From the NCBI GenBank assembly GCA_025558075.1, contig JAHLKF010000018.1, forward strand, positions 62,001 through 126,000: DNA of 64,000 bases, written 5' to 3'. The translations under genes and the position numbers were made by a program. This document shows positions 10,301 through 22,115 of this stretch, piece after piece. The DNA is from Gaertneriomyces semiglobifer (taxonomy: Eukaryota; Chytridiomycota; Chytridiomycetes; Spizellomycetales; Spizellomycetaceae). The first letter of the stretch is position 1. Each line of letters begins with the position of its first letter. The notes beneath the pieces are model-generated. The model was given only the letters and a program-made list of their open reading frames with translations, ran no database searches and was not told the origin of the DNA.

Positions 10301-12976
10301 ATATCATGCAAATTCTTCCATCTATGGAAGAACTTACGCCAACAAATATCCCTGTCAACATTCTGAGATTTCAATGAGAACTGTCGGCACCTCCTCAAAG
10401 ATAGGCGCCACCAAGCAAGGTAATGGCGGGTATCCCTGATTTTTTGTTGGTTCACAAACGTCCGTAGAAGATCTGGGAGTTTCTTTTGGACGTAATCCAA
10501 ACGACTGCGCCATCGAAAAAACAAAGTGGGTACCAATTGGCGCTCATTGTTTCTAGTGTGTTTCCTGAGTGCCTTAGCAAGCATCCAAATCCGAAATGCA
10601 GTCCTTTGCACCCGTGCCATTCGCTCAGTACAAAGTTGCGTATATAGTGCTAAATGATGCTGCTCATAGCATGATGAGCTGAAAGCGGTTGCATAATGAA
10701 CACTCTTGCTGATCTTACTGCTTTCCTGCAAGTTGCGTCACGCCAATGATGCCACATTCGGCACTGCAAAAGAGCGTCTCGTCGGGCTTGTGCCGCTAGC
10801 CGAGTTGACCGTAATAATTTCATTTGACTCGCGTACTTTCTCCAAGTGGCAAAAACAGCTGAGACAGTCGTCGATTGCTGGCGCTGGGTTGCCTCAACCC
10901 ATTGGTTCCATGCGAGTTGTAATAAACGTCGGGAGCGGTTAGCTGTCACCATCCGCGCTTTCGTTCTAGGGGCGCACCAGTGCCTCCATCCGTTCAAGGC
11001 TCTGCGCAAGCAACAGCGGCTATGCCATGCCTGCGCCTGTTCTGCCTGCTGCCGACGCGTTTTAAGACATTGCTTCCTAAAGCGCACTTGAGTAACTACT
11101 CCGGGCACGCTCTTTGATACGACTCACCTCTGATGCCACAATTGCCATAGACACCTCAATGTGTTAAGGCGCATTTTGTCCTGTAGGCGTTTTGTGGTAA
11201 GCTGGAAATACCTCGTCGATGTAGCCCTGAAGAGGACGCTCACTTGATAAGGAATATACAAGACGCAACGGCGCTTCCTGTTACCCACCTAACCCGCCAA
11301 CCATTCATGGTCTTTCGAAGGACGGCTTGGTCTCGTGCTCGAAGGGATTTTTTGAGGCCATGTGCTGAACAGTACAAATGAGTTGACATGTAATCCACCG
11401 AGGCAAATCCCGGAGCTTACCGAGTAAACATCGCTTCCTCCAGAACATTAACATTTTATGGATTGACATTTGAGCATTTTGCCAACGGAACGACAGCTCC
11501 AGAGCTTCGAGCTCAAGTCTTTTGCTTGCTCTCACTCGCCATTGCTGTACAAAGCTGGTGGTTACGCAGGAATCGTGCCTGTTGGTCTTCCGAGGCACGT
11601 ACCCGAAACATCGCCGAAGCTAGATGTCGTTCATGCATACGACGGACGACAGACTCGTTTATTATGAGATCTCGACGCTTCCGCTTCAGCTGGCGCGCTT
11701 TTGAACTCCATCGCACGAAATGAGTTTTCATGACATGCGCGCGCTGGAACTCGTCTACCGCCCGTCGCACGTAGACCACATTCACACGGAATGCGTGCAG
11801 CACCTTTTTCATGGACATCAACTGCGTATCGCGCTTTAAGTTGTCACCCGATGCTTGTCAGCATACACAAAAATATCACGACTGAACGTACACACACTGA
11901 CCTTCCTATTTCTTGTAGCAAGCAGCCAGCGTCGGAAGTGTTTGCTGATAACGCTACTTTGATCTCTTTTAGCCGCGATGACCCACTGGGTGACCAGTCG
12001 CGCCTTCTGTTGCCGCAGTCTCCGAACATGTCGTAGCCATGTAAAGAACACTTTTACAACGGTTCTTCGGACGGGCAAATCAAGATCTTCTTGATTGAAC
12101 GGCTCGTTAGCTGACGCTTGCGTATCTAGCTCCTGCAGAACAGGGTTTTTTGATGTGACGTCCGCGGGATGGATAGAGCTAAGATTCGCTATTGGTGTCG
12201 GGGGACGCAGAGTAGTATCAGTGGCGTGACTCGCCATATTCGGAAGCGACCGGTGATTCAACAAAGCAGAAGTTGATGCTGATGGATGACAGGAATGTTG
12301 GTGAGCGCAGTGGTGGTGATGAGAATGGTGCGGGTGAGTGTTCTCCAGAATGCTGTAGGACGACCAGGGGACACCTATGTATGTTGTTGAAGTATGGTCC
12401 GTGGCGTACTGCTGAGACCTCTCATGCACGTTTGATTCGTCATTCTCTCCATTGATCATCTGCGACCAACCGCCATGAACGTTGAGTAAGACATCAGCAA
12501 GAACGAGGCACAGCATTGCCATAGCGCACCATTTCCAATCTCATACACTTCGCAGGCCAGGATGCCTCGGGCCACCGTTCGTCCATTTCGCCTAGAAGTT
12601 TGCGGTAGTGCTCATAAGGCGACTTGACCCTCAGGTTGCTCCTGTCCGAGACCGTCGCGGCGCATGCTCGCAGGAGCCTCAGCTGGTCCGTTGCTCCTCT
12701 CGAAACTTCAAAAATTGTTCGGCTGTCATCTTGCGTTTTACCTTCGCGACCGACAGCGAGGGATATGATTTCTCGAATTATTGACAGATCTGCGTAACGG
12801 AATGAGTACGGGCGAAAGGTCTAACCAAGCTGCTCTGCGTTCAGCATACCTTCATTCGTTACAGACTCTAAAAGCATTTCAACGTGGCTTCCTGGGGCAT
12901 CGCCCTAGCGTTTTGTTCGGCGAAACAGGAAGCAGCGACACTCACGCGCCATGTTATTTGCTCCAGACCCAGACAT
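7307..12976 (-). CDS. SFI1: Sfi1-like centrin-binding repeat protein
   Basis: Centriole, basal-body or spindle-pole-body protein that binds centrin along a long helix. Eleven exons close in frame: 12976-12946, 12891-12850, 12789-12530, 12459-11902, 11821-11603, 11544-11421, 11364-11289, 11226-11128, 11076-10719, 10659-8319 and 8256-7307, giving 1,685 aa. The body consists of many degenerate Sfi1 repeats of the form (L/F)xxWxxx, for example LTLATRQHLLHGYFSMWRAR and RRVLQWLGRTQD. The first three exons encode NEDLSIIREIIS and YEHYRKLLGEMDE, similar to the N-terminal domain of fungal Sfi1. A histidine-rich stretch lies near 12283-12344 and a Pro/Ser-rich linker precedes the repeats. The donor of the third intron (GTGCGC, 12529) is weak. 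The start codon is 51 bp from that of RABGGTB. This length is greater than budding-yeast Sfi1 (about 950 aa). Confidence 0.87.
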
Positions 12977-13027
12977 GCTGAAAAGCGGACAGCAAGTGCG
13001 TAGCATCATCCTTGAACACTCGCAATC
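12977..13027. promoter_or_regulatory. 51-bp divergent spacer between SFI1 and RABGGTB start codons
   Basis: Start codons of SFI1 (12976, minus) and RABGGTB (13028, plus) face away from each other with 51 bp between them. Both 5' UTRs and any core promoter must lie in this stretch or overlap the opposite coding sequence. No TATA element is evident. A shared bidirectional promoter is inferred. Confidence 0.5.
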
Positions 13028-14295
13028 ATGGCAGCAGAAGAAGTCCCAACAACTCTTCTCCGGGACTTGCATATCAAATTTATTACGGAGCTTGACAGTG
13101 TAAGAATTGTCTCGCCGGGCGTGTGGCAGTCGCTTCAAATAACATCGTGTTGCAGAAAACAGATGAACTAGCGTATTGGACATCTGAACACCTCCGTTTG
13201 AATGGGGTTTACTGGGGACTTACTGCGCTATATCTTATGGGCCGCGAAGATGCATTGGATCGGGAAGATGTTGTCAAGTTTGTGCTGAGTTGCAGGAACG
13301 AAGATGGTATGTCCGTTACAGAACGCCCGCACAAGACGCACTCAAGCATACTCATAGGAAATGACATTTTCAGGAGGCTTTGGCGGAATGACAGCCCACG
13401 ACTCGCATCTTATATACACTCTGAGTGCCATTCAGATCCTCGCCACTTGCAACGCTCTGGACCGACTAGATTGTGAGCCCACCGTACAATGTATGACTCC
13501 GCGCGTATATCTCTGCCATTATGTTCTACCCTTTCTCTAAGATTGAGTACATAACAGATGTGAAGTCTCTGTCTAAACCGGATGGATCCTTTACGGGCGA
13601 CATATGGGGAGAGGTGGACACGCGGTTCTCATATTGCGCTTTATCGTGCTTGTCATTATTAGACAGGCTGGACGCCATAGACGTGAACAAAGCAATTGAT
13701 TTCATTGACAAGTGTAGAAACTTTGATGGAGGATACGGTAGTCAACCGGGAGCAGAATCGCATGCTGGCCAAAGTGAGCAACAGCCGGACAACTTGAATT
13801 AGACTGCCTTTTCCTCACTAACCGTGTTGCTCCAAGTATTCTGCTGTGTGGGCGCTCTGGCGATTGTAAATGCACTGGATCAAGTAGAAGGCGACAAGTT
13901 GGGATGGTGGTTGGCGGAACGACAACTGAAGAATGGTGGGCTGAACGGCCGACCTGAAAAGCTTGAAGATGTAAGGTGCCCGTTGCAGACCTTGCTCACT
14001 ACTCTTTGGAACCAACTGTTGTTGTTCTTAGGTGTGCTATTCTTGGTGGGTAATATCTGCCCTGGCCGTCCTCAACAGAGTGGATTGGATAAATAAACAA
14101 AAACTGTCTACATTCATCATACGATCTCAAGATTATGAGACGGGTGGAATAGCGGACCGTCCAGGGGACTATCCAGATGTATTCCATACTCTCTTTGGCG
14201 TTGCTGGGTTGTCCTTGTTGGGCCACGAGGGCTTGAAGGAAGTGGATCCACGGTATTGTATGCCAGTAGAAGTCATCCAAAGACTAGGATTATAG
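13028..14295 (+). CDS. RABGGTB: Rab geranylgeranyltransferase (type II) beta subunit
   Basis: Catalytic beta subunit (Bet2 in yeast) that transfers geranylgeranyl groups to C-terminal cysteines of Rab GTPases presented by Rab escort protein. Exons 13028-13099, 13156-13306, 13374-13490, 13558-13773, 13837-13970 and 14032-14295 give 317 aa, the family length. Prenyltransferase alpha-alpha barrel repeats are clear: [47 protein letters not shown] and GGIADRPGD. Zinc ligands expected for the family are present as the D and C of the EDVCYSWW block and the H of DVFHTLFG. Introns are 56-67 bp, all GT-AG. Rab proteins are needed by the RIC1 and Sly1 pathways also encoded here, but that proximity is probably coincidence. 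Confidence 0.96.
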
Positions 14296-14386
14296 CGGCA
14301 GCTTAGGTAGATTCTGTCACGTTGAAATTTCCGAAAATGTATGATGCCACTATTAACAATAACCTAACTTCTACTCCACTATTCAC

Positions 14387-16766
14387 TTAAGATGAGGCCC
14401 CGTAAGTACCGGCTGTAACAGACTTCACGATTTCCTTTACTACAATCTCCCCTTTCCCCAGGCTGTCCCCCGTCACCTGCACATTCACATCAGATAGCAA
14501 GGAGTTCGCATTGTTGAATCTAACAATGATTGCCCCCGGCTGGCACTCCTCGGTTGACTCAACCCTTGCGAGCAACTTTTGAGGCTCAGCTGCGTGAGTG
14601 TCACTGGATACAGTCCCAATCTTCCATAGTATCGCCCTGCGCTCGCTATTCCAATGCCCATGCGGCTTCATCTGCACCTGACCGATATTCCCACCGCCGC
14701 TCATTTGCACCAGGAATGACACGTCGGCTAATGATATGCGCTGCCGAAGGATTGAATTGAACTGGTACATTAGAAGCAGCGACGTCTGGGTCGGCTCACA
14801 CTTCCACACGGGGTTGACATATAAGGGAACGAATTCTGCGGGATTACCGATATGGACCTGATACTTGATAATAGGCACCGATGGCAGCCCACTGCTGCTC
14901 ACAGCGTCAAGATTCACCTGGAACTCATTGGGACGTGTTGAATCTACAACACGAGCAAACGCTTCGTTGGGCACCATTTGGGCAAGCTGTCCGTGGTCGC
15001 TTAACGTTACGATAATGGGATCCCGAGGAGTCATATCGAAGGCTTCTTTGGTGGCAGTTAATGACACAACACCGGCCAGCAGCACTTTATCGATGGCATT
15101 AGCCTTAAGTAGCACATTCAGTGTCTCGGAAATGGAGAACTGAAGTTGGAGAGGCGATGGTGGCGCGATTGGAAACTTTGAGCTGCTCGTAACGGCAGAT
15201 GCTTCTAGCGCAGGAAGCGGTGGCATTGGTGGCATATTGGCGAAATTGAAGGCGCCATAATCTGCAGCATTCTGCATTGTCATGCGTTTCCGTTGGTTAT
15301 CGCTAACCTCGGTCGCCTTAATGTTTTCTGTCATCGATAACCGTCGAGTACTACAGAGAAATGATAATCAATGAACAAGCATCAAGCGGCGACACATATC
15401 TATGGCACCCACTTTCGCTTGGAGGGCCGTGATGGGCCATTAGTGGGCAACTGAAATTGCCTTAATGCATTCAAGGCCTCCTCGGGACTCTCCACAATGG
15501 CTTCGTCTCTGATTGCGACCTTCAGCTTGGGGGCGCCGTTCAAACTATCATACAAACAAGGACGTTAGTTTTCGTAAAGACGGGAGTCACTCTTCGCCAA
15601 GGCAAGCGACAAACCTGTTCATATCTTGATCGGCCGCGTCCAATGCAGCATGATCTGTTTCCGCCCATGGCGTCGGTACTGGTGGTGGAATACTGTAGCC
15701 TTCAGCGTCGACAAGCGGTTGCGCAGGTGCGGCGGAAGCGGACCCTTGGTGTGGTGCGATGGAGCCGGCAACGGATGCTCTCTCAGCAACCACTGAAGGT
15801 TTGCGCGATGTAGCGGCGGAACTGCTGACATCTGGTAGCGAGTACTGGTTGGACGAACCAGGTTGCATGTTGGTTTTTTGAACGCAAAAGGCGTTTATAT
15901 CGCCGGCCACATCGAAATTCATGGCTGAAGCAAGAACACCATCAGAGATAGCCGCTCTGGTGGCGCCGTGCTTACTGTCAAGCTCTGCAAACCGCGACAT
16001 GGTTTCCTTCAGATTATTTAAGCGTGATTCGTCCATAGCTTGGAACTTTTGAAATGTCTCTATCGCAAGCGGTAGCCACGTCTCTTTAGCCACTTCTCGC
16101 GCAGCCAATGCCTCTGCTGACTTTTTATCGAGTTTCTCTGATCCTCCCTTCCGTTGACTTTTTGTGACCGCCTTTAAATGCTTAATTACGCGGTCATCGT
16201 ACTCTCTGGTAGCTTTACCGAACTCGCTTTCATACTGCTTGAGCTTACTCCAATCAGGATCCGTCTGCACACGAGTCCGCAATGTCTTTTCCAAGTTTAG
16301 AGAAAGTTCCTTTGCAAACGTCATGTGTGCGGCAGACGTCTGGCTTGCGGCGTCCAAGACTTGATCCCACACATCGGTGAAAGATCCGACAAAGTCCCCC
16401 TCATTGTTTATTGAAGATTTTTTTGTTAGCCGAGCTAGCTCATTTGCGTAACGTTCCTCAATAAGAGCCCTACGGTGAAGCGAGCGGTGGCGAACATGAT
16501 GATTAGCCTAACATTCATGCGGGCCAAACAGCACGTTCCAGTGCTTACGCGCGACGATCGAAAGATACCTGTCTCTAAAGTAATTTGCAACCTCTTCATC
16601 CAGAGTTACTCCTCGCTTCAAGCGCTTCAAAAGAATCTCCAGCGATTCCTTTGGCTTGTCAAACTGGAGAAGGACAACGCACCGCGTTAGTTGAAGATCT
16701 GTATGGGTCACCCCTCCAAAACCATTAACAAACGCTTACACTGAAGGCATCCACGTAGCTCGTCAT
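14387..16766 (-). CDS. F-BAR / mu-homology muniscin (FCHO/Syp1 family)
   Basis: Early endocytic adaptor that bends plasma membrane through its F-BAR domain and recruits cargo through a C-terminal mu-homology domain. Exons 16766-16740, 16663-16569, 16469-15615, 15544-15413 and 15350-14387 give 690 aa. The N-terminal F-BAR domain covers roughly residues 1-270; the hallmark RALIEERYANELARL appears once the second intron (99 bp) is removed, followed by heptad-like helices. A Ser/Pro/Ala-rich linker around residues 270-400 precedes the mu-homology domain, beginning near QLQFSISETLNVLL and containing KYQVHIGNPAEFVPLYVNPVWKCE split by strands. The protein ends close to the convergent RABGGTB stop (91 bp). 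No SH3 domain is seen, which fits FCHO/Syp1 rather than other F-BAR families. Confidence 0.9.
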
Positions 16767-17204
16767 GATCTTCTCTCGCTCCGAAGCTACGGTCCAAGCC
16801 TTTGCTGCTTCCGCCTTCTATCTGCTGATGACCGTTGCTCGCTTGCTGCTCTACCAACCACCCAAGAACTTTGTATTAACCACCGCTGTAACTTAATAGC
16901 GGAGTATGAGTCATGGTTGTGTAAGCACCTTCCCAAACGGGCTAAATTGCAGCTGTAACCGATAAGAAAATGTATCGACGACCGTGTCGCCAGAGACTTT
17001 TGCAAAACGCTGGTTCCGCATCGAATACCAACCGCCGACCGTCGAACTGGGCGAGAAACGATTAACAGAACGCAGGCGACGCAGCCAGACGACGACGGAG
17101 GCAAGTACGGAGAACGGACGGCGGAGTGAGGGGACAGTCTGCAGATGATGGCCGAGTCTTCAAGATAACTGAGCGCCGCGCGTGGAACCATTCAAACAGC
17201 CACG
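16767..17204. promoter_or_regulatory. Divergent intergenic region, FCHO/RecQ
   Basis: A 438-bp gap between divergent start codons. It carries overlapping open frames on the minus strand without any recognisable protein signature or splice-compatible extension. I see no repeat or clear core-promoter motif; a role as promoter for both flanking genes is inferred from position. Confidence 0.35.
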
Positions 17205-20200
17205 ATGCTACCAAAGAATAACCTCCAGCAGCAGCTGGAGTGGCTTTCAACAACGAAAAATGCGAGCGCCACTAAGACCAGTAGCGGTGGTAGTAAATCC
17301 ACCTCAGGTGTGTCGTTTAACCCTGCAGCAACTGTACCGCCCACCGCTGGTGCCACAATTCAGCCTTCCGGACCAGTATTCAAGCCGGTCTCAATCTCGC
17401 AACTTCCTACACCACCATTAGTCCCTCAAGCACCAGCGCTGTTACCAATGCCGATACCGCGTCCTCTACCCCAACCGACAGGGATTAGCTCCAGCTCGTC
17501 GCACAATTCGTATATTAGGTCCAACTTTCAGGAAATGCAAACCTCGTATGATATTGGCCAGAAAGAAAATGTCCTTCTGGGACCGAAAGCCATGGAGGGC
17601 GCAACACCTGACTTACGGGATTGTGAAGTGTCACAAATGGGGTCTCCCGAAGCCTGTGGTTACGGCTTAGACACGGAGCACCTACTCTCTAGGCCCGAGA
17701 AACGAAAATCAGACAGTTTTCGGAACCTCATAGGCCAGGGAAATGAGGGAGCAGCTCGTGGTCATAAACGAAGAAAGTCTGACACAATACAGTTGGTGGA
17801 ACCGTCGACCGTACCAACAGAAGTAACCTATCAAGTTGATGAGTATGATGACTTTACAATTGACGAGAGCCTGATGACTGCTTTGGAAGGGGATGATTAC
17901 TTTGAAGAATCAGAAGTTCCCCAAAATTCGCCACCGGCAATGCCTTTCCGGTCTGCACCTCCTTCCATTCAAGCGAGCCCACCTGAATCTGAAGTGACGT
18001 CCTTAATGCGGGTAAGGTTGACATCTTGTTTACTACAGTTGAACACTGAACGAACAAATTTGTTGCGCATAGTTATCGAGGCTAGAGTTGTCGGAGCTAC
18101 GATCTGAGCTTCTCGATGAAAAGCGCCGAGTTTCCGACGAGCTAGTAGATCTGATGACCGCAGATGACACCGACATTCACAGAATGAATCAATTGAAGCA
18201 GCAAAGAGCAAAGTTGCAACAAAAATTGGAACGCGTGGACGAGGCGTTGGGAGGCAACGGACACAGGCACGCCTCCGTTTTAACCTCCGCTGGTTCACGT
18301 CCTCCACCATCTGCAGCACCGCAAATGGCCTTGAACTCGCATTCAACGTGGCCTGCTGGAAATGACTCTAGGGTGAAGGGTAATAACAATTCCGTAACGT
18401 CTACCGCAGGTTGGGCGACTTCATTCCCATCGGCGTGCGACGTTGACAACCTGGACATTTCTCGCCGATCGTACACGACAACGAGCAACCACACAGCGCC
18501 GCCGGCAGCCGTCTGTGTACCTGACTATTCCGAGGAGTTGGACATCCCGTTGGATGCTTTTTCTGAGCCAATATCAACGGGCTATCAGCCGGATGTTACA
18601 CGGTGGACAGGAGCTCGGGCTACACCTGTTGCGATGCCGCCGCAGGCAAATAACAGACCGTCCCCATCATCAAGTCTCCCCATTTGGGAACGTGAGCAAT
18701 ACAAGTTCCCATGGTCGCGCGATGTCCGGAAAGGATTGCTTCAGATATTTCGGTTGAAAGAATTCAGACAGAATCAGCTTGAAGCAATCAATGCAACATT
18801 GAGCGGCAAAGATTGTTTTGTATTAATGCCTACTGGGGGTGGGAAGTCTCTGTGCTATCAATTGCCGGCATGTATCAGTAGTGGTGCTACCAGTGGCATA
18901 ACCATTGTCGTGTCCCCGCTGCTCTCGTTGATCCATGATCAGGTTACTCGGTTGATCAGTCTGGGTGTTCAAGCGATCGCCGTCACGGGGACACAGCCAG
19001 CCGCCCAGCGGTCGTGGGCGTTTGCCGAAATGCATAATCCTGATCCAAGAGTCAAGCTCGTCTACATTACACCGGAGATGATCATGAACAGTCCAAAATT
19101 TCAAGAGACTTTACGCCTGCTGTATCAACGGAAGAAGCTCGCGCGTTTTGTAATTGATGAGGCGCATTGCGTGAGTCAGTGGGGACACGACTTTCGACCG
19201 GATTATACTCAACTGGGCAGCGTCAGGAAGAACTTCCCAGGTATACCGGTGATAGCCCTCACGGCTACTGCCAACGAAAAGGTGAAGATGGATGTCATCC
19301 ACTCCCTTGACATGGGATCCTCTTGCGAGGTATTCATTCAAAGCTTCAATCGGGGCAACCTCTATTATGAGGTGCGCAAAAAGGAAAAGACTGTTACTGA
19401 GGATATTGTATCTTGGATTGAAACGAGATATCCTGGGCAGCCCGGTATTATCTACTGTTTATCTCGCAGAAATTGCGAGGACCTGACGGATAAGCTCAAG
19501 AAACTGGGTCTGCCCGTCGCATTTTACCACGCCGGTCTGGAGAAGGAAGATCGGATGAGGGTACAGCAACAGTGGGCGTCCGGCGCAGTCAATATTATTA
19601 TAGCGACGATTGCCTTTGGTATGGGCATTGACAAATCTGATGTTCGCTTCGTAATTCACTACTCGATACCCCAAAGTTTGGAAGGATATTACCAAGAAAC
19701 TGGACGGGCGGGACGTGACGGGAAGGAGTCCATGTGTATCCTCTATTATGCATACCGAGACAAGCTAACCATTGAACAACTGATTGAGCGCGGTGAAGGC
19801 ACGCAGTTGCAAAAGGAGCGCCAGCGTAACAACTTGCGTCAGATGATTGGATATTGCGAAAACAAGATCGAATGCCGAAGGCAACAGGTACTAGGGTACT
19901 TTGGAGAATCCTTCGATTCCACACAATGCCTCCGAACCTGCGATAACTGCGCCAATAACGCAACGCTAAAGGCGGTCACCAAAGATGTTCGCGCGGATGT
20001 TGACAACATCATTGCACTGGTTGCAGCCGTACAGCACGATCGCGTGACTATTAACCACTGCATGGACGTGTATCGCGGCATGAAGCATCAGAAAATCCTA
20101 CAGCATGGACATGAGAGGTTGCCAATGTACGGGAGCGGAAGTACATATAAAAAAGGGGAGGTTGAGCGTCTGTTTCACTTTTTGGTAATCAAAGAGGCGC

Positions 20201-20772
20201 TGGCTGAGCGACTGGAGACCAATGGACAGGGATTTACCCTCGCTTATGCCAAGATTGGCAAAAACGCTCGCCAGTGGAGAGGAAGTAGACAACCGATACC
20301 ATTCACCTTCATGGAAGAGGCGGCCACCCCAGCACCGACAGGCAGCGCGAAGAAAACAAAATCAGCAAAAGGCAGCAATGGCAAAAGCGCCAGTCCGTTG
20401 CCGGATTCGAGTATTGAGGGGCAGTGCTTCACTGAACTCAAGCAGCTTCGCAACTCCATTGCGGCTACAAGTAAGCTCGCCCCTAGTTCCGTGTTCGTTG
20501 ATGCAACCCTAAAGGAGATGTCTCGACGATTACCGACGTGTGAGCAACAATTATGTGAGATACCGAGAGTCACGAATGAAAAGTTCATTAGCTGGGGGCA
20601 GCAATTTTTGGAAATTACGAGCAAGTACGCCACGAGGGCCCCGAAAGTCTCTCCGCACTTTGAGCAGTACAAATTTCAGGCGGATGGAGGTGAGTTCAAA
20701 AGCGATCATATGGCACCCGTTAACCCGACACTTATAATGCATCAACAGGGACGAAAGGGACCAAGACAGTGA
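17205..20772 (+). CDS. RecQ-family DNA helicase (BLM/Sgs1 type)
   Basis: Nuclear 3'-5' DNA helicase acting in homologous recombination, dissolution of double Holliday junctions and replication-fork repair. Exons 17205-18011 and 18073-20772 give 1,168 aa. The first about 480 residues are low-complexity and acidic, as in BLM/Sgs1. The helicase core begins with KEFRQNQLEAINATLSGKD (motif 0), then PTGGGKSLCYQLP (Walker A), VIDEAHCVSQWGHDFRPDY (DEAH box), TATA, and QETGRAGRDGKES (motif VI). The RQC region has the zinc-binding cysteines C-RRQQVLGYFGE-C-LRT-C-DN-C around residues 865-895. An HRDC domain occupies about residues 1050-1120 (FTELKQLRNSIAATS onward). The combination of acidic N-terminus, RQC and HRDC separates it from short RecQ1/RecQ5 forms. 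Confidence 0.95.
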
Positions 20773-20967
20773 ATAAAAGCAAACCTTTGAAGATAGCCAC
20801 ACAAGCTAGGCTGCCGTCAATGGCGGTCAGTGGTCGGAAATGATTGTAGATTTTGAACTTGTACATAGCTTGATACCTATAGATCAGCGTGACAGACTGG
20901 CCACATAAACCCAACTGGAAGAAAATGTCAACAAATGCCTGAAACGTAGCAAACAGAAGCGAAGAGC

Positions 20968-22032
20968 ATGTTGAGTACGTTTGCCTTTGGTTCTAACGGC
21001 GCAGGCCAACTAGGACTTGGACACCGAGAGGATGTGAATACCCCAACGCCATGTGTATTCCACCACGTACCTCCGTCACATAACTTTGTTCCGAAGGCCA
21101 TTGCGGCGGGCGGCAACCACACTCTACTGCTTACTGAGCTTGGCGAAGTATATGCAACCGGGGACAACACAAGTGGACAGTGTTGCATCGACCCTGCTAC
21201 TAGTACAAGCTTCACGATTTTCCATGCGGTTCAACCACCTCCCAATGGCGGCAGGTGGAAAGCGATTTCTGCGGGATGGGCATTTTCCATACTCATTGCC
21301 GACAATGATCAAATATATGCTGCCGGACAAGGGAGTAAAGGCGAACTTGGCGTGGGACAGTCTGTCACTTCCTGCAGAACTTTGACCCTCTTACCCGGCG
21401 TCCCATTGGAAGGACGGCGGATACTGCAGATATCATCTTGCGTCGCGCATACGGTTGTCACCTTGGATGATGGGGAGCTGTGGGGGTGGGGCGCTGGGCG
21501 AAAGGGCCAGCTCGGTCAACCGAACGACGTCTCGGTAGCTTCACCTAGACGAATCAAAGTTGGGTTCCAGGTCAGAAATGCCCTATGTGGGAGAGATTTT
21601 ACGTTCTGCATAGATGAAAGTGGATCACAGCATGTGGTTCTGGGAGCCAACAGGTACGGCTTGCCGTCTGACGCCTCTGCGACAGCGGAGCTGGCGGGAT
21701 ACCTCGAAATCGGAGTATCGTGGGGCGGTGTGTATGTGTTGAAAGCCGACGGAAGCATCGCTGCTTGGGGTAGAGACGATCATGGTCAAGTAACACCTAT
21801 CAAGCAGCTGTTTGGTTTAGGGCGATGTACACAAATGGCTATAGGAAGTGAGCACGGTTTGGCAGTCGTTGAGAGCACTGAGCATCGCATGCGTCTGGTA
21901 GCTTGGGGATGGGGAGAACATGGCAACTGTGGGCCCTCTGAAGGCACGGGTTTATTGGATGTGCGAATCCCGACGGTGTCCATCGTCCACATCGGGGCCG
22001 GCTGCGCAACCAGCTGGATTTTCGTGAACTAG
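20968..22032 (+). CDS. RCC1-repeat protein, Ats1/Kti13-like
   Basis: Single-exon protein of 354 aa made of RCC1-type beta-propeller repeats: FAFGSNGAGQLGLGHRED, EVYATGDNTSGQCC, YAAGQGSKGELGVGQ, LWGWGAGRKGQLGQ, SIAAWGRDDHGQ and VAWGWGEHGNCGPSEG. Size and lack of extra domains fit the yeast Ats1/Kti13 group, which partners Elongator and the diphthamide pathway, but RCC1 repeats are shared by many unrelated proteins and the precise assignment is uncertain. It follows the RecQ gene in the same direction (195-bp gap) and is convergent with PPT1, whose stop codon lies only 83 bp away. Confidence 0.82.
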   Translation: MLSTFAFGSNGAGQLGLGHREDVNTPTPCVFHHVPPSHNFVPKAIAAGGNHTLLLTELGEVYATGDNTSGQCCIDPATSTSFTIFHAVQPPPNGGRWKAISAGWAFSILIADNDQIYAAGQGSKGELGVGQSVTSCRTLTLLPGVPLEGRRILQISSCVAHTVVTLDDGELWGWGAGRKGQLGQPNDVSVASPRRIKVGFQVRNALCGRDFTFCIDESGSQHVVLGANRYGLPSDASATAELAGYLEIGVSWGGVYVLKADGSIAAWGRDDHGQVTPIKQLFGLGRCTQMAIGSEHGLAVVESTEHRMRLVAWGWGEHGNCGPSEGTGLLDVRIPTVSIVHIGAGCATSWIFVN

Positions 22033-22115
22033 ACATCGGTGCCATCAACCTGATGCATGAGTTCGGACGCAGGTGATTCTAAATACAGGTTCGATACGTA
22101 GCAGAGGTACAGTCA

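Noticed and set aside
8281..10731. Separate 816-aa gene starting at 10731
   Set aside because: The apparent start lies inside a 59-bp intron; splicing joins this segment to upstream Sfi1 repeats in phase, so it is one exon of SFI1.
12524..12976. Independent small gene of about 120 aa upstream of SFI1
   Set aside because: The three exons read on into SFI1 in phase and their sequence resembles the fungal Sfi1 N-terminal domain; the alternative ends at a stop inside the proposed 70-bp intron. The weak donor leaves some doubt.
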